NCBI GenBank assembly: GCA_030150485.1
Contig: JASLFZ010000050.1
Span: forward strand, 1-6,262
Source: Candidatus Saccharimonadales bacterium
GTDB taxonomy: Bacteria; Patescibacteriota; Saccharimonadia; UBA4664; SCTI01
Direction: 5' to 3'
Length of the DNA stretch: 6,262 bases
A program made the translations under genes and the position numbers. A model generated the notes under the pieces. That model saw only the letters and a program-made list of their open reading frames with translations. It searched no databases and was not told the DNA's origin. Of this stretch, positions 1-4,813 are shown one piece after another; the stretch's first letter is position 1, and each line of letters begins with the position of its first letter.

Positions 1-1481
1 TCTTCCTTGGTGACGTTGATATCGTGCGGGTGACTTTCTACGAGCCCGCCGCTGGTAATGCGCACGAACTGGGCGTTCTGCTGCAGATCGGCGATTGTAG
101 CTGCACCGCAGTATCCCATCCCGCTGCGCAGGCCACCCAGCAGCTGATGGACGGTAGCCGCCAGCGAGCCACGGTAGTGCACCTGACCCTCAATACCTTC
201 GGGCACCAGCTTAGCGGCGTCGTCGACATCCTCTTGGAAGTAGCGCTCTTTGGCGCCGCGGCTGGCCATCGCCCCAAGGCTGCCCATACCCCGGTAGCTT
301 TTATAAGTGCGACCATGGTAAAGGATGGTTTCGCCGGGCGACTCCTCGGTCCCCGCAAACAGACTACCAATCATAACGGTATTGGCACCCCCCGCCAGAG
401 CTTTGGTGATATCGCCACTGTACTTAATGCCGCCATCGGCAATCAAGGGTATGTTGTGAGGGGCGCAGGCGCGGGCCGCCTCCTGCACCGCGGTCAGTTG
501 CGGCATGCCAATACCGGCCACCACTCTTGTGGTACAGATGGAGCCCGGCCCAATGCCCACCTTGATGCCATCGGCGCCGACTCGCATCAGCGCCTGGGCG
601 CCGTCATAGGTAGCCACATTGCCGCCAATAACGTCAACCTTATCGCTAAACTGCTTTTTATAATCGCGGACGGCTTCGAGAATACCTTTGGAGTGGCCAT
701 GGGCGCTGTCCACAAAGAGAACATCGACGCCAGCCGCCACCAACGCACGAGCGCGCTCCATGCCCTCTTCGCCCACGCCGACGGCGGCGCCAACCAGTAG
801 TCGGCCGAGCTCATCCTTAACTGCCTGGGGGAAGTCCTGTTGCTTCGTAATATCTTTATAGGTCATTAAGCCGCGGAGATTGCCATGCTTATCGACCACC
901 GGTAGTTTTTCGATGCGGTGGTGCTGAAAAATATCGCGTGCCTGGGAAAGTGTTGTTCCTTCTACAGCAGTCACCAGTGGCATGGGCGTCATAGTGTCTT
1001 CCACGCGCCGCTTATTATCTTTCACAAAACGTAGGTCGCGGCTGGTGATAATACCGATCAGGCGGCCCTTGGGCTCGCCGCCATCGGTGACCGGCACGCC
1101 CGAAATACCCAGCCGCTGCATCAGGTCACGGATCTCCCCAACGGTCGCGCTTGGAGCCGCCACGATCGGATCGATGATGATCCCCGCCTCGCTCTTTTTG
1201 ACCCGCTCGACCTCCGCCACCTGGCGGGTAATGCTGAGGTTTTTGTGGATCACCCCAAGGCCACCGTGCTGCGCCATCGCAATAGCGGTGGGACTTTCGG
1301 TAACGGTGTCCATCGCGGCCGAGAGCAACGGCATATTGAGACGAATGCGCTTAGTAAGACTGGTGCGCAAGCTCACCTCCGGCGGCAGAACCTCGGAGTA
1401 GGCCGGCACCAGCAGGACATCATCGAAGGTGAGCGCCTCCATCAGTTGACTACCGTTTTTAGGATGATCGTGCTCCGCCAT
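1..1481 (-). CDS. guaB: IMP dehydrogenase GuaB, C-terminus cut by window edge
   Basis: Inosine-5'-monophosphate dehydrogenase, the cytoplasmic NAD-dependent enzyme that oxidises IMP to XMP, the committed step to GMP. Translating the minus strand from ATG at 1481 gives 493 residues without a stop. The N-terminal barrel part has FDDVLLVP (19-26) and SAAMDTVTE (54-62). Two CBS domains occupy about 100-212 (SGVPVTD near 127, KLPVVDKHG near 192). The second barrel part carries DSAHGHS (258-264), GGNVAT (286-291), the catalytic loop GPGSICTTR with Cys316, ADGG (348-351) and the flap Arg413-Tyr414 in KERYFQ. The end ESHPHDINVTKE lines up with the end of E. coli GuaB, so only about seven residues are missing. 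The start follows an A/G-rich stretch with AAGGGGAG. It is divergent from the tRNA operon. Function is certain from motifs; the regulation is inferred. Confidence 0.97.
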   Translation of the reverse strand, partial: MAEHDHPKNGSQLMEALTFDDVLLVPAYSEVLPPEVSLRTSLTKRIRLNMPLLSAAMDTVTESPTAIAMAQHGGLGVIHKNLSITRQVAEVERVKKSEAGIIIDPIVAAPSATVGEIRDLMQRLGISGVPVTDGGEPKGRLIGIITSRDLRFVKDNKRRVEDTMTPMPLVTAVEGTTLSQARDIFQHHRIEKLPVVDKHGNLRGLMTYKDITKQQDFPQAVKDELGRLLVGAAVGVGEEGMERARALVAAGVDVLFVDSAHGHSKGILEAVRDYKKQFSDKVDVIGGNVATYDGAQALMRVGADGIKVGIGPGSICTTRVVAGIGMPQLTAVQEAARACAPHNIPLIADGGIKYSGDITKALAGGANTVMIGSLFAGTEESPGETILYHGRTYKSYRGMGSLGAMASRGAKERYFQEDVDDAAKLVPEGIEGQVHYRGSLAATVHQLLGGLRSGMGYCGAATIADLQQNAQFVRITSGGLVESHPHDINVTKE

Positions 1482-1483
1482 AA

Positions 1484-1491
1484 CTCCCCTT
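1484..1491 (-). promoter_or_regulatory. guaB ribosome binding site
   Basis: Minus-strand AAGGGGAG lies just before the ATG, with AAGG about 6 nt from the start codon. It partly complements the CCTCCTT tail of the 16S gene in this window and supports the start at 1481. Confidence 0.6.
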
Positions 1492-1497
1492 TTTTCC

Positions 1498-1506
1498 ATT
1501 ATGACA
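1498..1506 (-). promoter_or_regulatory. Candidate proximal guaB promoter (extended -10)
   Basis: Minus-strand TGTCATAAT fits an extended -10 (TGn plus five of six TATAAT bases). It predicts a start near 1491, leaving about 10 nt of leader that contains only the ribosome binding region. The -35 is poor (TTTCAA at 1526-1521). If real, the structured stretch upstream would be a separate RNA rather than an obligatory guaB leader. Confidence 0.4.
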
Positions 1507-1541
1507 CGGTCGAAAAGCGGTTGAAAGATGATTGCGGGGTG

Positions 1542-1569
1542 GCGATGAGAGACGGGCGTCTCTCATCGC
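1542..1569 (-). other. Perfect 12-bp hairpin upstream of guaB
   Basis: The arms GCGATGAGAGAC and GTCTCTCATCGC are perfectly complementary around a 4-base loop (1554-1557). There is no T tract on either side, so it is not a standard intrinsic terminator. It sits 61 bp before the guaB start and could be a leader element, an RNA 3' stabiliser or a cruciform. The strand is given as that of guaB by inference only. Confidence 0.6.
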
Positions 1570-1595
1570 AGGATGAAGGTGGTGGCAGGTCCACT

Positions 1596-1650
1596 AAAAA
1601 GAAAGATGTAGCTGGTGGTGTCAGGCACGGGTATTCCCGACACCACCAGC
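1596..1650 (-). terminator. Intrinsic terminator or attenuator hairpin upstream of guaB
   Basis: On the minus strand the arms GCTGGTGGTGTC (1650-1639) and GACACCACCAGC (1622-1611) form a perfect 12-bp stem with a 16-nt loop. After a short TACA gap comes a T-rich tract, TCTTTCTTTTT (1606-1596). This fits an intrinsic terminator for transcripts moving toward guaB, although the gap before the T tract is longer than ideal. It either ends a separate RNA or works as an attenuator. A 12-codon ORF covers the left arm. Confidence 0.5.
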
Positions 1651-1659
1651 CATGGCCAT
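1621..1659 (-). CDS. Possible 12-residue leader peptide overlapping the terminator hairpin
   Basis: On the minus strand ATG at 1659 opens the frame MAMAGGVGNTRA followed by TGA (1623-1621). A Shine-Dalgarno-like GAAGAGGA lies about 10 nt upstream (1677-1670), slightly far. The frame covers the left arm and loop of the terminator hairpin, and its stop overlaps the first two bases of the right arm. Translation would therefore keep the hairpin from folding, as in translation-controlled attenuators. There is no strong run of one regulatory codon. A short ORF like this can easily arise by chance, hence the low confidence. Confidence 0.25.
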   Translation of the reverse strand: MAMAGGVGNTRA

Positions 1660-1706
1660 TACGCGATAATCCTCTTCGGTGCGCATCGCGCGGCCGGGGG
1701 TGGAAG

Positions 1707-1732
1707 CGGCTAGGGGCCGTATAACCTAGCCG
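1707..1732. repeat. 8-bp perfect inverted repeat
   Basis: CGGCTAGG and CCTAGCCG around a 10-base loop. It lies inside the candidate structured RNA, so it is more likely an RNA stem than a protein-binding site. Confidence 0.5.
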
Positions 1733-1931
1733 ATGAAGGCAGATACTTTTCAGCTCTGCACTCCCTATGCCCTCATTTGAGCTCCCCACTGCCGAGAGCT
1801 CTCGTACCTTACTTCGATACACCCATGCGGCGCTGCCAGTCTATCCTGCTCCTCATCCAGAAGCGGGAGGGCGCGGCCGCCGGCTTCGGAAGGAGTGATG
1901 GTTACAACTCACACCACTTTCAACCGAGGGT

Positions 1932-1974
1932 AAGATCATTATTAAACATTTTATCGATATATGTCAAGATCATT
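1932..1974. repeat. Direct repeat AAGATCATT flanking the guaB-side promoter
   Basis: Two identical 9-bp copies, at 1932-1940 and 1966-1974, start 34 bp apart. The first overlaps the -10 of the leftward promoter, and the second overlaps the -35 elements of both divergent promoters. The placement fits a shared operator, but no regulator is identified here. Confidence 0.4.
1938..1967 (-). promoter_or_regulatory. Sigma70-like promoter reading toward guaB
   Basis: On the minus strand a perfect TTGACA (1967-1962) is followed after 18 bp by AATAAT (1943-1938). The predicted start is near 1931, which would give a leader of about 450 nt if transcription reached guaB. It lies back to back with the tRNA promoter in an AT-rich island. 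Confidence 0.55.
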
Positions 1975-2001
1975 GCAGGCGAAGGCTAATTCTGCTTAAA
2001 T
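1973..2001 (+). promoter_or_regulatory. Candidate promoter of the tRNA operon
   Basis: TTGCAG (1973-1978), a 17-bp spacer and TTAAAT (1996-2001) preceded by TGC, giving an extended -10 form. The predicted start is near 2008, about 12 nt before the tRNA-Ile gene. The second -10 base is not the conserved A, so the call is moderate. Confidence 0.4.
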
Positions 2002-2019
2002 TGTTTCGTTACCCTATGG

Positions 2020-2096
2020 GGGCGATTAGCTCAGCTGGTTAGAGCGCGTCACTGATAATGACGAGGTCCGAGGTTCAAGTCCCCGATCGCCCACCA
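2020..2096 (+). tRNA. tRNA-Ile (anticodon GAU)
   Basis: A 77-nt cloverleaf with encoded CCA. The acceptor GGGCGAT pairs fully with ATCGCCC, the D-arm is GCTC/GAGC, and the anticodon stem CGTCA/TGACG encloses loop CTGATAA with anticodon GAT at 2054-2056. The T-stem CGAGG/CCCCG has one A.C mismatch (A2071 with C2083). tRNA-Ala follows after 10 nt. This pair is normally located in the 16S-23S spacer, but here it lies about 3 kb from the 16S gene and on the opposite strand. Confidence 0.97.
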
Positions 2097-2106
2097 GGTA
2101 TTATTT

Positions 2107-2183
2107 GGGGATGTAGCTCAGCTGGCTAGAGCACCTGCTTTGCAAGCAGGGGGTCCGGGGTTCGAATCCCCGCATCTCCACCA
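2107..2183 (+). tRNA. tRNA-Ala (anticodon UGC)
   Basis: A 77-nt cloverleaf with encoded CCA. The acceptor GGGGATG pairs with CATCTCC and includes the G3.U70 wobble that identifies tRNA-Ala to its synthetase. The anticodon stem CCTGC/GCAGG holds TTTGCAA with TGC at 2141-2143. The T-stem CGGGG/CCCCG is perfect. It is co-oriented with tRNA-Ile and the four-gene operon. The downstream promoter begins 10 nt after the CCA, so the protein genes could be transcribed both by read-through and separately. Confidence 0.98.
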
Positions 2184-2192
2184 GTAATTATT

Positions 2193-2201
2193 TGGTATAA
2201 T
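2193..2201 (+). promoter_or_regulatory. Extended -10 promoter predicting a leaderless mRNA
   Basis: TGGTATAAT is a perfect extended -10. The ATG of the next gene begins 7 nt after its last base, where transcription normally starts. There is no Shine-Dalgarno between tRNA-Ala and the ATG, and a -35 would fall inside the tRNA (CATCTCC, not a match). Confidence 0.6.
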
Positions 2202-2207
2202 ACGCTT

Positions 2208-2477
2208 ATGATATTCGATCACCTGCTTCTCGGTTTGATTGCGGTAATACTTGGCGGAGTGACCCTGAAGTACAACTATCAGATGATCGGCTTCACCGGC
2301 CATATCGAGTATGTGGAGCGCTACCTAGGATATGGCTCCACCTACGCCTTTGCCAAAATCATGTCGGTACTGGTAATTATTGGGGGCTTTATGTATATGT
2401 TTGGGCTGTTTGACCCCGTGTTCGGGTGGCTGCTCTCCCCGCTAGCCCGTTTTTTCCACCCCGGTAGCACCCAGTGA
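2208..2477 (+). CDS. Small two-helix membrane protein, function unknown
   Basis: An 89-residue protein I cannot assign to a named family. Two hydrophobic segments are visible: residues 5-20 (LLLGLIAVILGG core) and about 49-67 (KIMSVLVIIGGFMYMFG). Between them lies a polar, tyrosine- and glycine-rich linker (KYNYQMIGFTGHIEYVERYLGYG, quoted to its first 20 residues as KYNYQMIGFTGHIEYVERYL). The C-terminal part, FGWLLSPLARFFHP, looks amphipathic. The start is fixed by the extended -10 that ends 6 nt earlier. The stop overlaps the GTG start of the HD gene by 4 nt (GTGA), which suggests translational coupling. Proteins of this look are, from memory, common in Saccharibacteria. No enzymatic motif is seen. 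Confidence 0.85.
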   Translation: MIFDHLLLGLIAVILGGVTLKYNYQMIGFTGHIEYVERYLGYGSTYAFAKIMSVLVIIGGFMYMFGLFDPVFGWLLSPLARFFHPGSTQ

Positions 2478-3073
2478 AAATCGAGCCGGTCATTACCTTT
2501 TGCGAGCTGCTGCTGCAGTTCCGGGAGGTGGAGCGCAACATCCAGCTGCCGCGTCGCGACCAAGACGAGAACGACGCCGAGCACAGTTACATGCTTGCGA
2601 TGACAGCGTGGTATATAGCGACTCAGGCTAAGCTTTCATTAGATGTTAATCTGGTCATTAAGTATGCCTTGGCGCATGACTTAATTGAGACGTATGCCGG
2701 CGACACCTACATTTACGACGCTGAGCGTACCGCCGATAAGATGGAGCGCGAGCACGTGGCAGCAGAGATCCTGCGCCGCAACTACCCCCATTTTGATGAG
2801 CTCCACGAACTAATTGAGCGTTACGAGGAGCGGGCCGATCCAGAGGCCAACTTCGTGTATGCGCTCGATAAGGTGGTGCCGGTTATCATGGTCTATATTG
2901 GCGAAGGCAACTCCTGGCATCGCGATAACGTAACGCTCAGGATGCTCCGCGATCATAAGGATGCCAAGGTGAAGGCCTCGCCAGAGATCGCCCAGCTCTG
3001 GCAGCAGCTCGTGGATATGCTTGAGACCAAGCCAGAGCTGTTCCCAAACGCCCGAGTAACCAGCGACGCATAG
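2474..3073 (+). CDS. HD-domain phosphohydrolase (YfbR/HDDC2-like nucleotidase)
   Basis: A 199-residue metal-dependent hydrolase of the HD superfamily. The expected metal ligands are all visible: His37 in ENDAEHSYM, His68-Asp69 in YALAHDLIE and Asp132 in YALDKVVP. Their spacing is close to E. coli YfbR (33, 68/69, 137), a 5'-deoxynucleotidase that removes phosphate from dNMPs; this family also contains human HDDC2. Glu72 and Asp77 follow the HD pair as in that group. It starts at GTG, overlapping the stop of the membrane protein by 4 nt, and no Shine-Dalgarno is visible, so it probably relies on coupling. The next gene starts 8 nt after its TAG. Substrate preference cannot be read from the sequence; a nucleotide monophosphate is the family-based guess. 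Confidence 0.88.
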   Translation: MKIEPVITFCELLLQFREVERNIQLPRRDQDENDAEHSYMLAMTAWYIATQAKLSLDVNLVIKYALAHDLIETYAGDTYIYDAERTADKMEREHVAAEILRRNYPHFDELHELIERYEERADPEANFVYALDKVVPVIMVYIGEGNSWHRDNVTLRMLRDHKDAKVKASPEIAQLWQQLVDMLETKPELFPNARVTSDA

Positions 3074-3081
3074 GCGAGGCC

Positions 3082-3624
3082 ATGAACTCCCCCAAGAAAA
3101 TCTTTATTATTGGTATTGCGGGAAGCGGGAAGAGCACGCTGGCGCGGCGATTGGCGAACGAGTTGGCACTGCCGCACATCGATCTCGACACAATTCGCTA
3201 TCCCAAAGCCAAGACTAAGGTACTCCTGCCCGAGCTACGACCGATTATTGATGAGCTTGTTGAGGAGCCCCGCTGGATTATCGAGGGTGTTTACACCGGA
3301 TGGACCAGCCCGTTGCTGGCGGCCGCCGATCGTATTATCTGGCTTGATACCGGTGCCTGGCGCTCCGCTTATCGAATTTTGCGTCGGCATGCTAGCCACA
3401 GCTTACGCGGCCAGCGTCGGCACGCTCACGGTAGCACCCTAAAGCTAGCCCAAGCCGTTTCGGTCTCTAATCAACCTGGTATACGCCAGCGCCCTAGCGA
3501 GGATGACGCCCAGCCGTGGCGCCAAGAAATTGAGCAAGCTCTCCATCCGTTTAGTAAAAAGGTTGTGCATATTACATCAATTAAGCAGGCACGAGCCTTT
3601 AAGCTGGAGCAGCCCCATGAGTAA
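3082..3624 (+). CDS. P-loop NTPase, adenylate-kinase/FlaR-like small-molecule kinase
   Basis: A 180-residue P-loop protein. Walker A is GIAGSGKST (11-19). It is followed by HIDLDTIRY (32-40), as in the AAA_17/FlaR ('topology modulation protein') and shikimate/nucleoside kinase-like group, then WIIEGVY (65-71) and a hydrophobic strand with acid, RIIWLDT (84-90). Residues 96-118 are rich in Arg and His and occupy the place of a lid. Such proteins phosphorylate nucleotides or other small molecules; the substrate is unknown. The start is ATG, with GGCGAGG a few bases upstream. It overlaps the rsmI start by 8 nt and belongs to the same operon. The C-terminal half is less conserved-looking than the first 90 residues. 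Alternative reading: an uncharacterised kinase with a repair or salvage role. Confidence 0.83.
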   Translation: MNSPKKIFIIGIAGSGKSTLARRLANELALPHIDLDTIRYPKAKTKVLLPELRPIIDELVEEPRWIIEGVYTGWTSPLLAAADRIIWLDTGAWRSAYRILRRHASHSLRGQRRHAHGSTLKLAQAVSVSNQPGIRQRPSEDDAQPWRQEIEQALHPFSKKVVHITSIKQARAFKLEQPHE

Positions 3625-4456
3625 AATTGCCGGACAGCTCATTTTAGTGGCTACCCCCATTGGCAACCTGGGCGACCTGCCCACGCGCGCAGCTGAGACT
3701 CTGACCGCCGCCGATATAATCTGTTGCGAGGATACGCGCCACAGCCGCCCACTCCTCTCCCACCTGGGTATCACGGGAAAGAAACTGATTTCACTCCACG
3801 AGCACAACGAGGTCGCCCGCAGCGCAATGATTATTGAGCAGTTGGGTGCCGGATTATCCGTTGCGGTAATCAGCGATGCCGGAATGCCGGTGGTGTCCGA
3901 CCCGGGGCAACGCCTAGTGGCCGCGGTGGCAGCCGCTGGATATTGTGTAACCGCTGTGCCAGGTGCAAACGCCGCCATTATGGCGCTGGCAGTGAGCGGG
4001 CTCCCGGCTGAGCGCTTTGCCTTTGAGGGGTTCTTGCCAGCTAGTGGGGCCGAGCGGCGCCAGCGCCTGGAGGCTATAAGTCAAGAAGCGCGCACCATCA
4101 TACTGTATGAGTCGCCCCACCGCCTGAAAAAGACGGTTAGTGATCTGGCTAAGCTGAGTGGGCCCGAGCGGCAGCTCGTGATAACGCGCGAATTAACCAA
4201 GCTCCACGAAGAGGTGTGGCGCGGTAGCCTGACGCAAGCGATCGAGTACGTTGCGGCGGTGCCACCCCGCGGCGAGTACACTCTGGTGCTCGAAGGAGCT
4301 CGTAGCTCGCCGGTAGTCGTGACGGATGATCAGATTATTGCCAGTCTGCGGCAAGAGCTGGCGAGCGGCGTTTCCCGGCGGAGCGCGGTGGATGCGGTAG
4401 CAATAGGCCTCGGCGTCCCCCGCAAACGCGTGTATGGGCTGGCCCTCCAGATTTAG
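3617..4456 (+). CDS. rsmI: 16S rRNA (cytidine1402-2'-O)-methyltransferase RsmI
   Basis: A 279-residue SAM-dependent methyltransferase that adds the 2'-O-methyl group to C1402 of 16S rRNA near the P site. The family signature is complete: TPIGNLGD (13-20), EDTRHS (38-43), SDAGMPVVSDPG (86-97), VPGANA (114-119), YESPHRL (164-170), RELTKLHEEVWRG (191-203) and GEYTLVL (219-225). A short C-terminal helical domain follows (SRRSAVDAVA). The length matches E. coli RsmI (286). The frame is open further upstream to 3503, but ATG 3617 is preferred because MSKIAGQLILVATPIGNLGD is the typical N-terminus and GGAG lies 7 nt before it (3606-3609). It overlaps the P-loop gene by 8 nt and is the last gene of the operon. 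Its target base is the complement of position 5316. Confidence 0.97.
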   Translation: MSKIAGQLILVATPIGNLGDLPTRAAETLTAADIICCEDTRHSRPLLSHLGITGKKLISLHEHNEVARSAMIIEQLGAGLSVAVISDAGMPVVSDPGQRLVAAVAAAGYCVTAVPGANAAIMALAVSGLPAERFAFEGFLPASGAERRQRLEAISQEARTIILYESPHRLKKTVSDLAKLSGPERQLVITRELTKLHEEVWRGSLTQAIEYVAAVPPRGEYTLVLEGARSSPVVVTDDQIIASLRQELASGVSRRSAVDAVAIGLGVPRKRVYGLALQI

Positions 4457-4471
4457 ATAAGTGCGTACTGC

Positions 4472-4504
4472 GGGTTGACCGGGCTACTGCCCGGTCAACC
4501 CTTT
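4472..4504 (+). terminator. Intrinsic terminator of the rsmI operon
   Basis: A perfect 13-bp stem, GGGTTGACCGGGC (4472-4484) with GCCCGGTCAACCC (4489-4501), around a 4-nt loop TACT, followed by TTTCT. It begins 16 nt after the rsmI stop. The stop codon of the convergent 40-codon ORF lies in the loop and top stem pair. Confidence 0.9.
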
Positions 4505-4606
4505 CTCATGTGCCACTCGGGTCTCGTGTATCAGTTCGGTCAAAGCCGATATTGCTGGACCCGTCCGGATGAACTCCTTAAGCCACGCCTTCCAAGATAC
4601 CTTCAT
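4484..4606 (-). CDS. Small ORF, 40 residues, coupled to the upstream small membrane protein
   Basis: On the minus strand, ATG at 4606 starts a 40-residue frame beginning MKVSWKAWLKEFIRTG and ending HEKGLTGQ at TAG (4486-4484). Its ATG overlaps the TGA of the 55-residue ORF in a TGATG junction, and GGAG lies about 7 nt upstream (within 4618-4614), both signs of coupled translation. The N-terminal third is basic and Trp-rich and could form an amphipathic helix; the rest is ALTELIHETR-like helical sequence. I recognise no family. The last codons are encoded by the terminator of rsmI, so the 3' end is unusual. It could be a chance frame, but the junction and spacing favour a real gene. Confidence 0.45.
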   Translation of the reverse strand: MKVSWKAWLKEFIRTGPAISALTELIHETRVAHEKGLTGQ

Positions 4607-4773
4607 CAGGATTCTCCATTCTGTGTGCATGCCTCAGGCTCGATGCCCTCCCAAAGTTTGTCCAGCAGACCGCCGGATTCCACCTTACCCCAGAGAGCTT
4701 CCCAGATACATACGGCGGCGATCAGCGCGACCACGAGCGCCAGACCGGTGAGCTTACTGCGCGTAACAACCAT
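4606..4773 (-). CDS. Small single-pass membrane protein, 55 residues
   Basis: Minus-strand frame from ATG at 4773 to TGA (4608-4606). It begins MVVTRSK, followed by a hydrophobic helix LTGLALVVALIAAVCIW (8-24), then a Trp-, Gly- and acid-rich tail containing GGLLDKLWEGIEPE and one Cys. Two features support it: AAGAGGTG placed 2 nt before the ATG, an excellent match to the anti-Shine-Dalgarno of the 16S gene in this window, and a plausible extended -10 promoter 40 bp upstream. Positive residues before the helix predict the N-terminus inside. No family recognised; it could be a small stress or regulatory membrane protein, or a type I toxin-like peptide, but nothing in the sequence decides this. 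It lies between the 16S terminator and the second small ORF. Confidence 0.6.
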   Translation of the reverse strand: MVVTRSKLTGLALVVALIAAVCIWEALWGKVESGGLLDKLWEGIEPEACTQNGES

Positions 4774-4775
4774 TT

Positions 4776-4783
4776 CACCTCTT
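4776..4783 (-). promoter_or_regulatory. Strong ribosome binding site of the 55-residue ORF
   Basis: Minus-strand AAGAGGTG; its GAGGTG pairs perfectly with CACCTC at the 16S 3' end. This is the strongest Shine-Dalgarno in the window and is the main evidence that the small ORF is translated. Confidence 0.65.
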
Positions 4784-4813
4784 AGTGGGTTGAGACTGGA
4801 ATGAGCTGGAGTT

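Larger units (their letters stand above)
1596..1931 (-). ncRNA. Candidate structured RNA or guaB leader, family unrecognised
   Basis: A roughly 336-nt GC-rich stretch bounded by a sigma70-like promoter upstream (TTGACA and AATAAT) and the terminator-like hairpin at its 3' end. Hairpins inside include an 8-bp perfect stem CGGCTAGG/CCTAGCCG (1707-1714 with 1725-1732), the 12-bp palindrome CGAGAGCTCTCG (1793-1804), which can instead pair as GAGCTCTC with GGGAGCTC (1801-1779), and GCAGA/TCTGC near 1739-1759. No convincing protein frame runs through it. I looked for RNase P RNA, tmRNA, SRP RNA, T-box, purine and ykkC hallmarks and did not find them. It could be the guaB 5' leader or a free RNA. 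The boundaries are inferred from the promoter and terminator. Confidence 0.4.

Noticed and set aside
24..800. 258-residue plus-strand ORF, and 982-1401 and 1245-1724 on the same strand
   Set aside because: They lie antisense to guaB, whose frame shows a complete set of enzyme motifs; long antisense frames are common in GC-rich genes.
1772..1795. Three-codon ORF (Met-Arg-Ala) behind GGGGAG on the minus strand
   Set aside because: Too short to distinguish from chance and the GGGGAG is part of a stem.
1499..1822. 107-residue minus-strand ORF from a GTG
   Set aside because: No Shine-Dalgarno, composition rich in Arg, Pro and Ser, and it runs through three perfect hairpins; it fits a chance frame in structured RNA-like DNA.
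1767..1898. 43-residue plus-strand ORF starting MPSFELPTAE, and the 1777-1989 ORF
   Set aside because: No ribosome binding site, no recognisable fold, and they overlap the candidate structured RNA and divergent promoter island.
1482..1931. Known RNA families: RNase P RNA, tmRNA, SRP RNA, T-box, purine and ykkC riboswitches
   Set aside because: I looked for conserved cores (for example GAGGAAAGTCC, GGAAGG-AGCAG, AGGGTGG-ACCGCG) and did not find them. A covariance-model search was not possible here.
2118..2303. Minus-strand ORF of 61 residues containing GDSNPGPPACKAG
   Set aside because: This peptide is the well-known false translation of the antisense strand of a tRNA gene (here tRNA-Ala) and overlaps the real membrane-protein gene.
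2475..4608. Recoding of TGA as an amino acid (as in Gracilibacteria or SR1)
   Set aside because: TGA ends the 89-residue membrane protein exactly at the GTGA overlap with the next gene, and reading through it would not extend a conserved domain.
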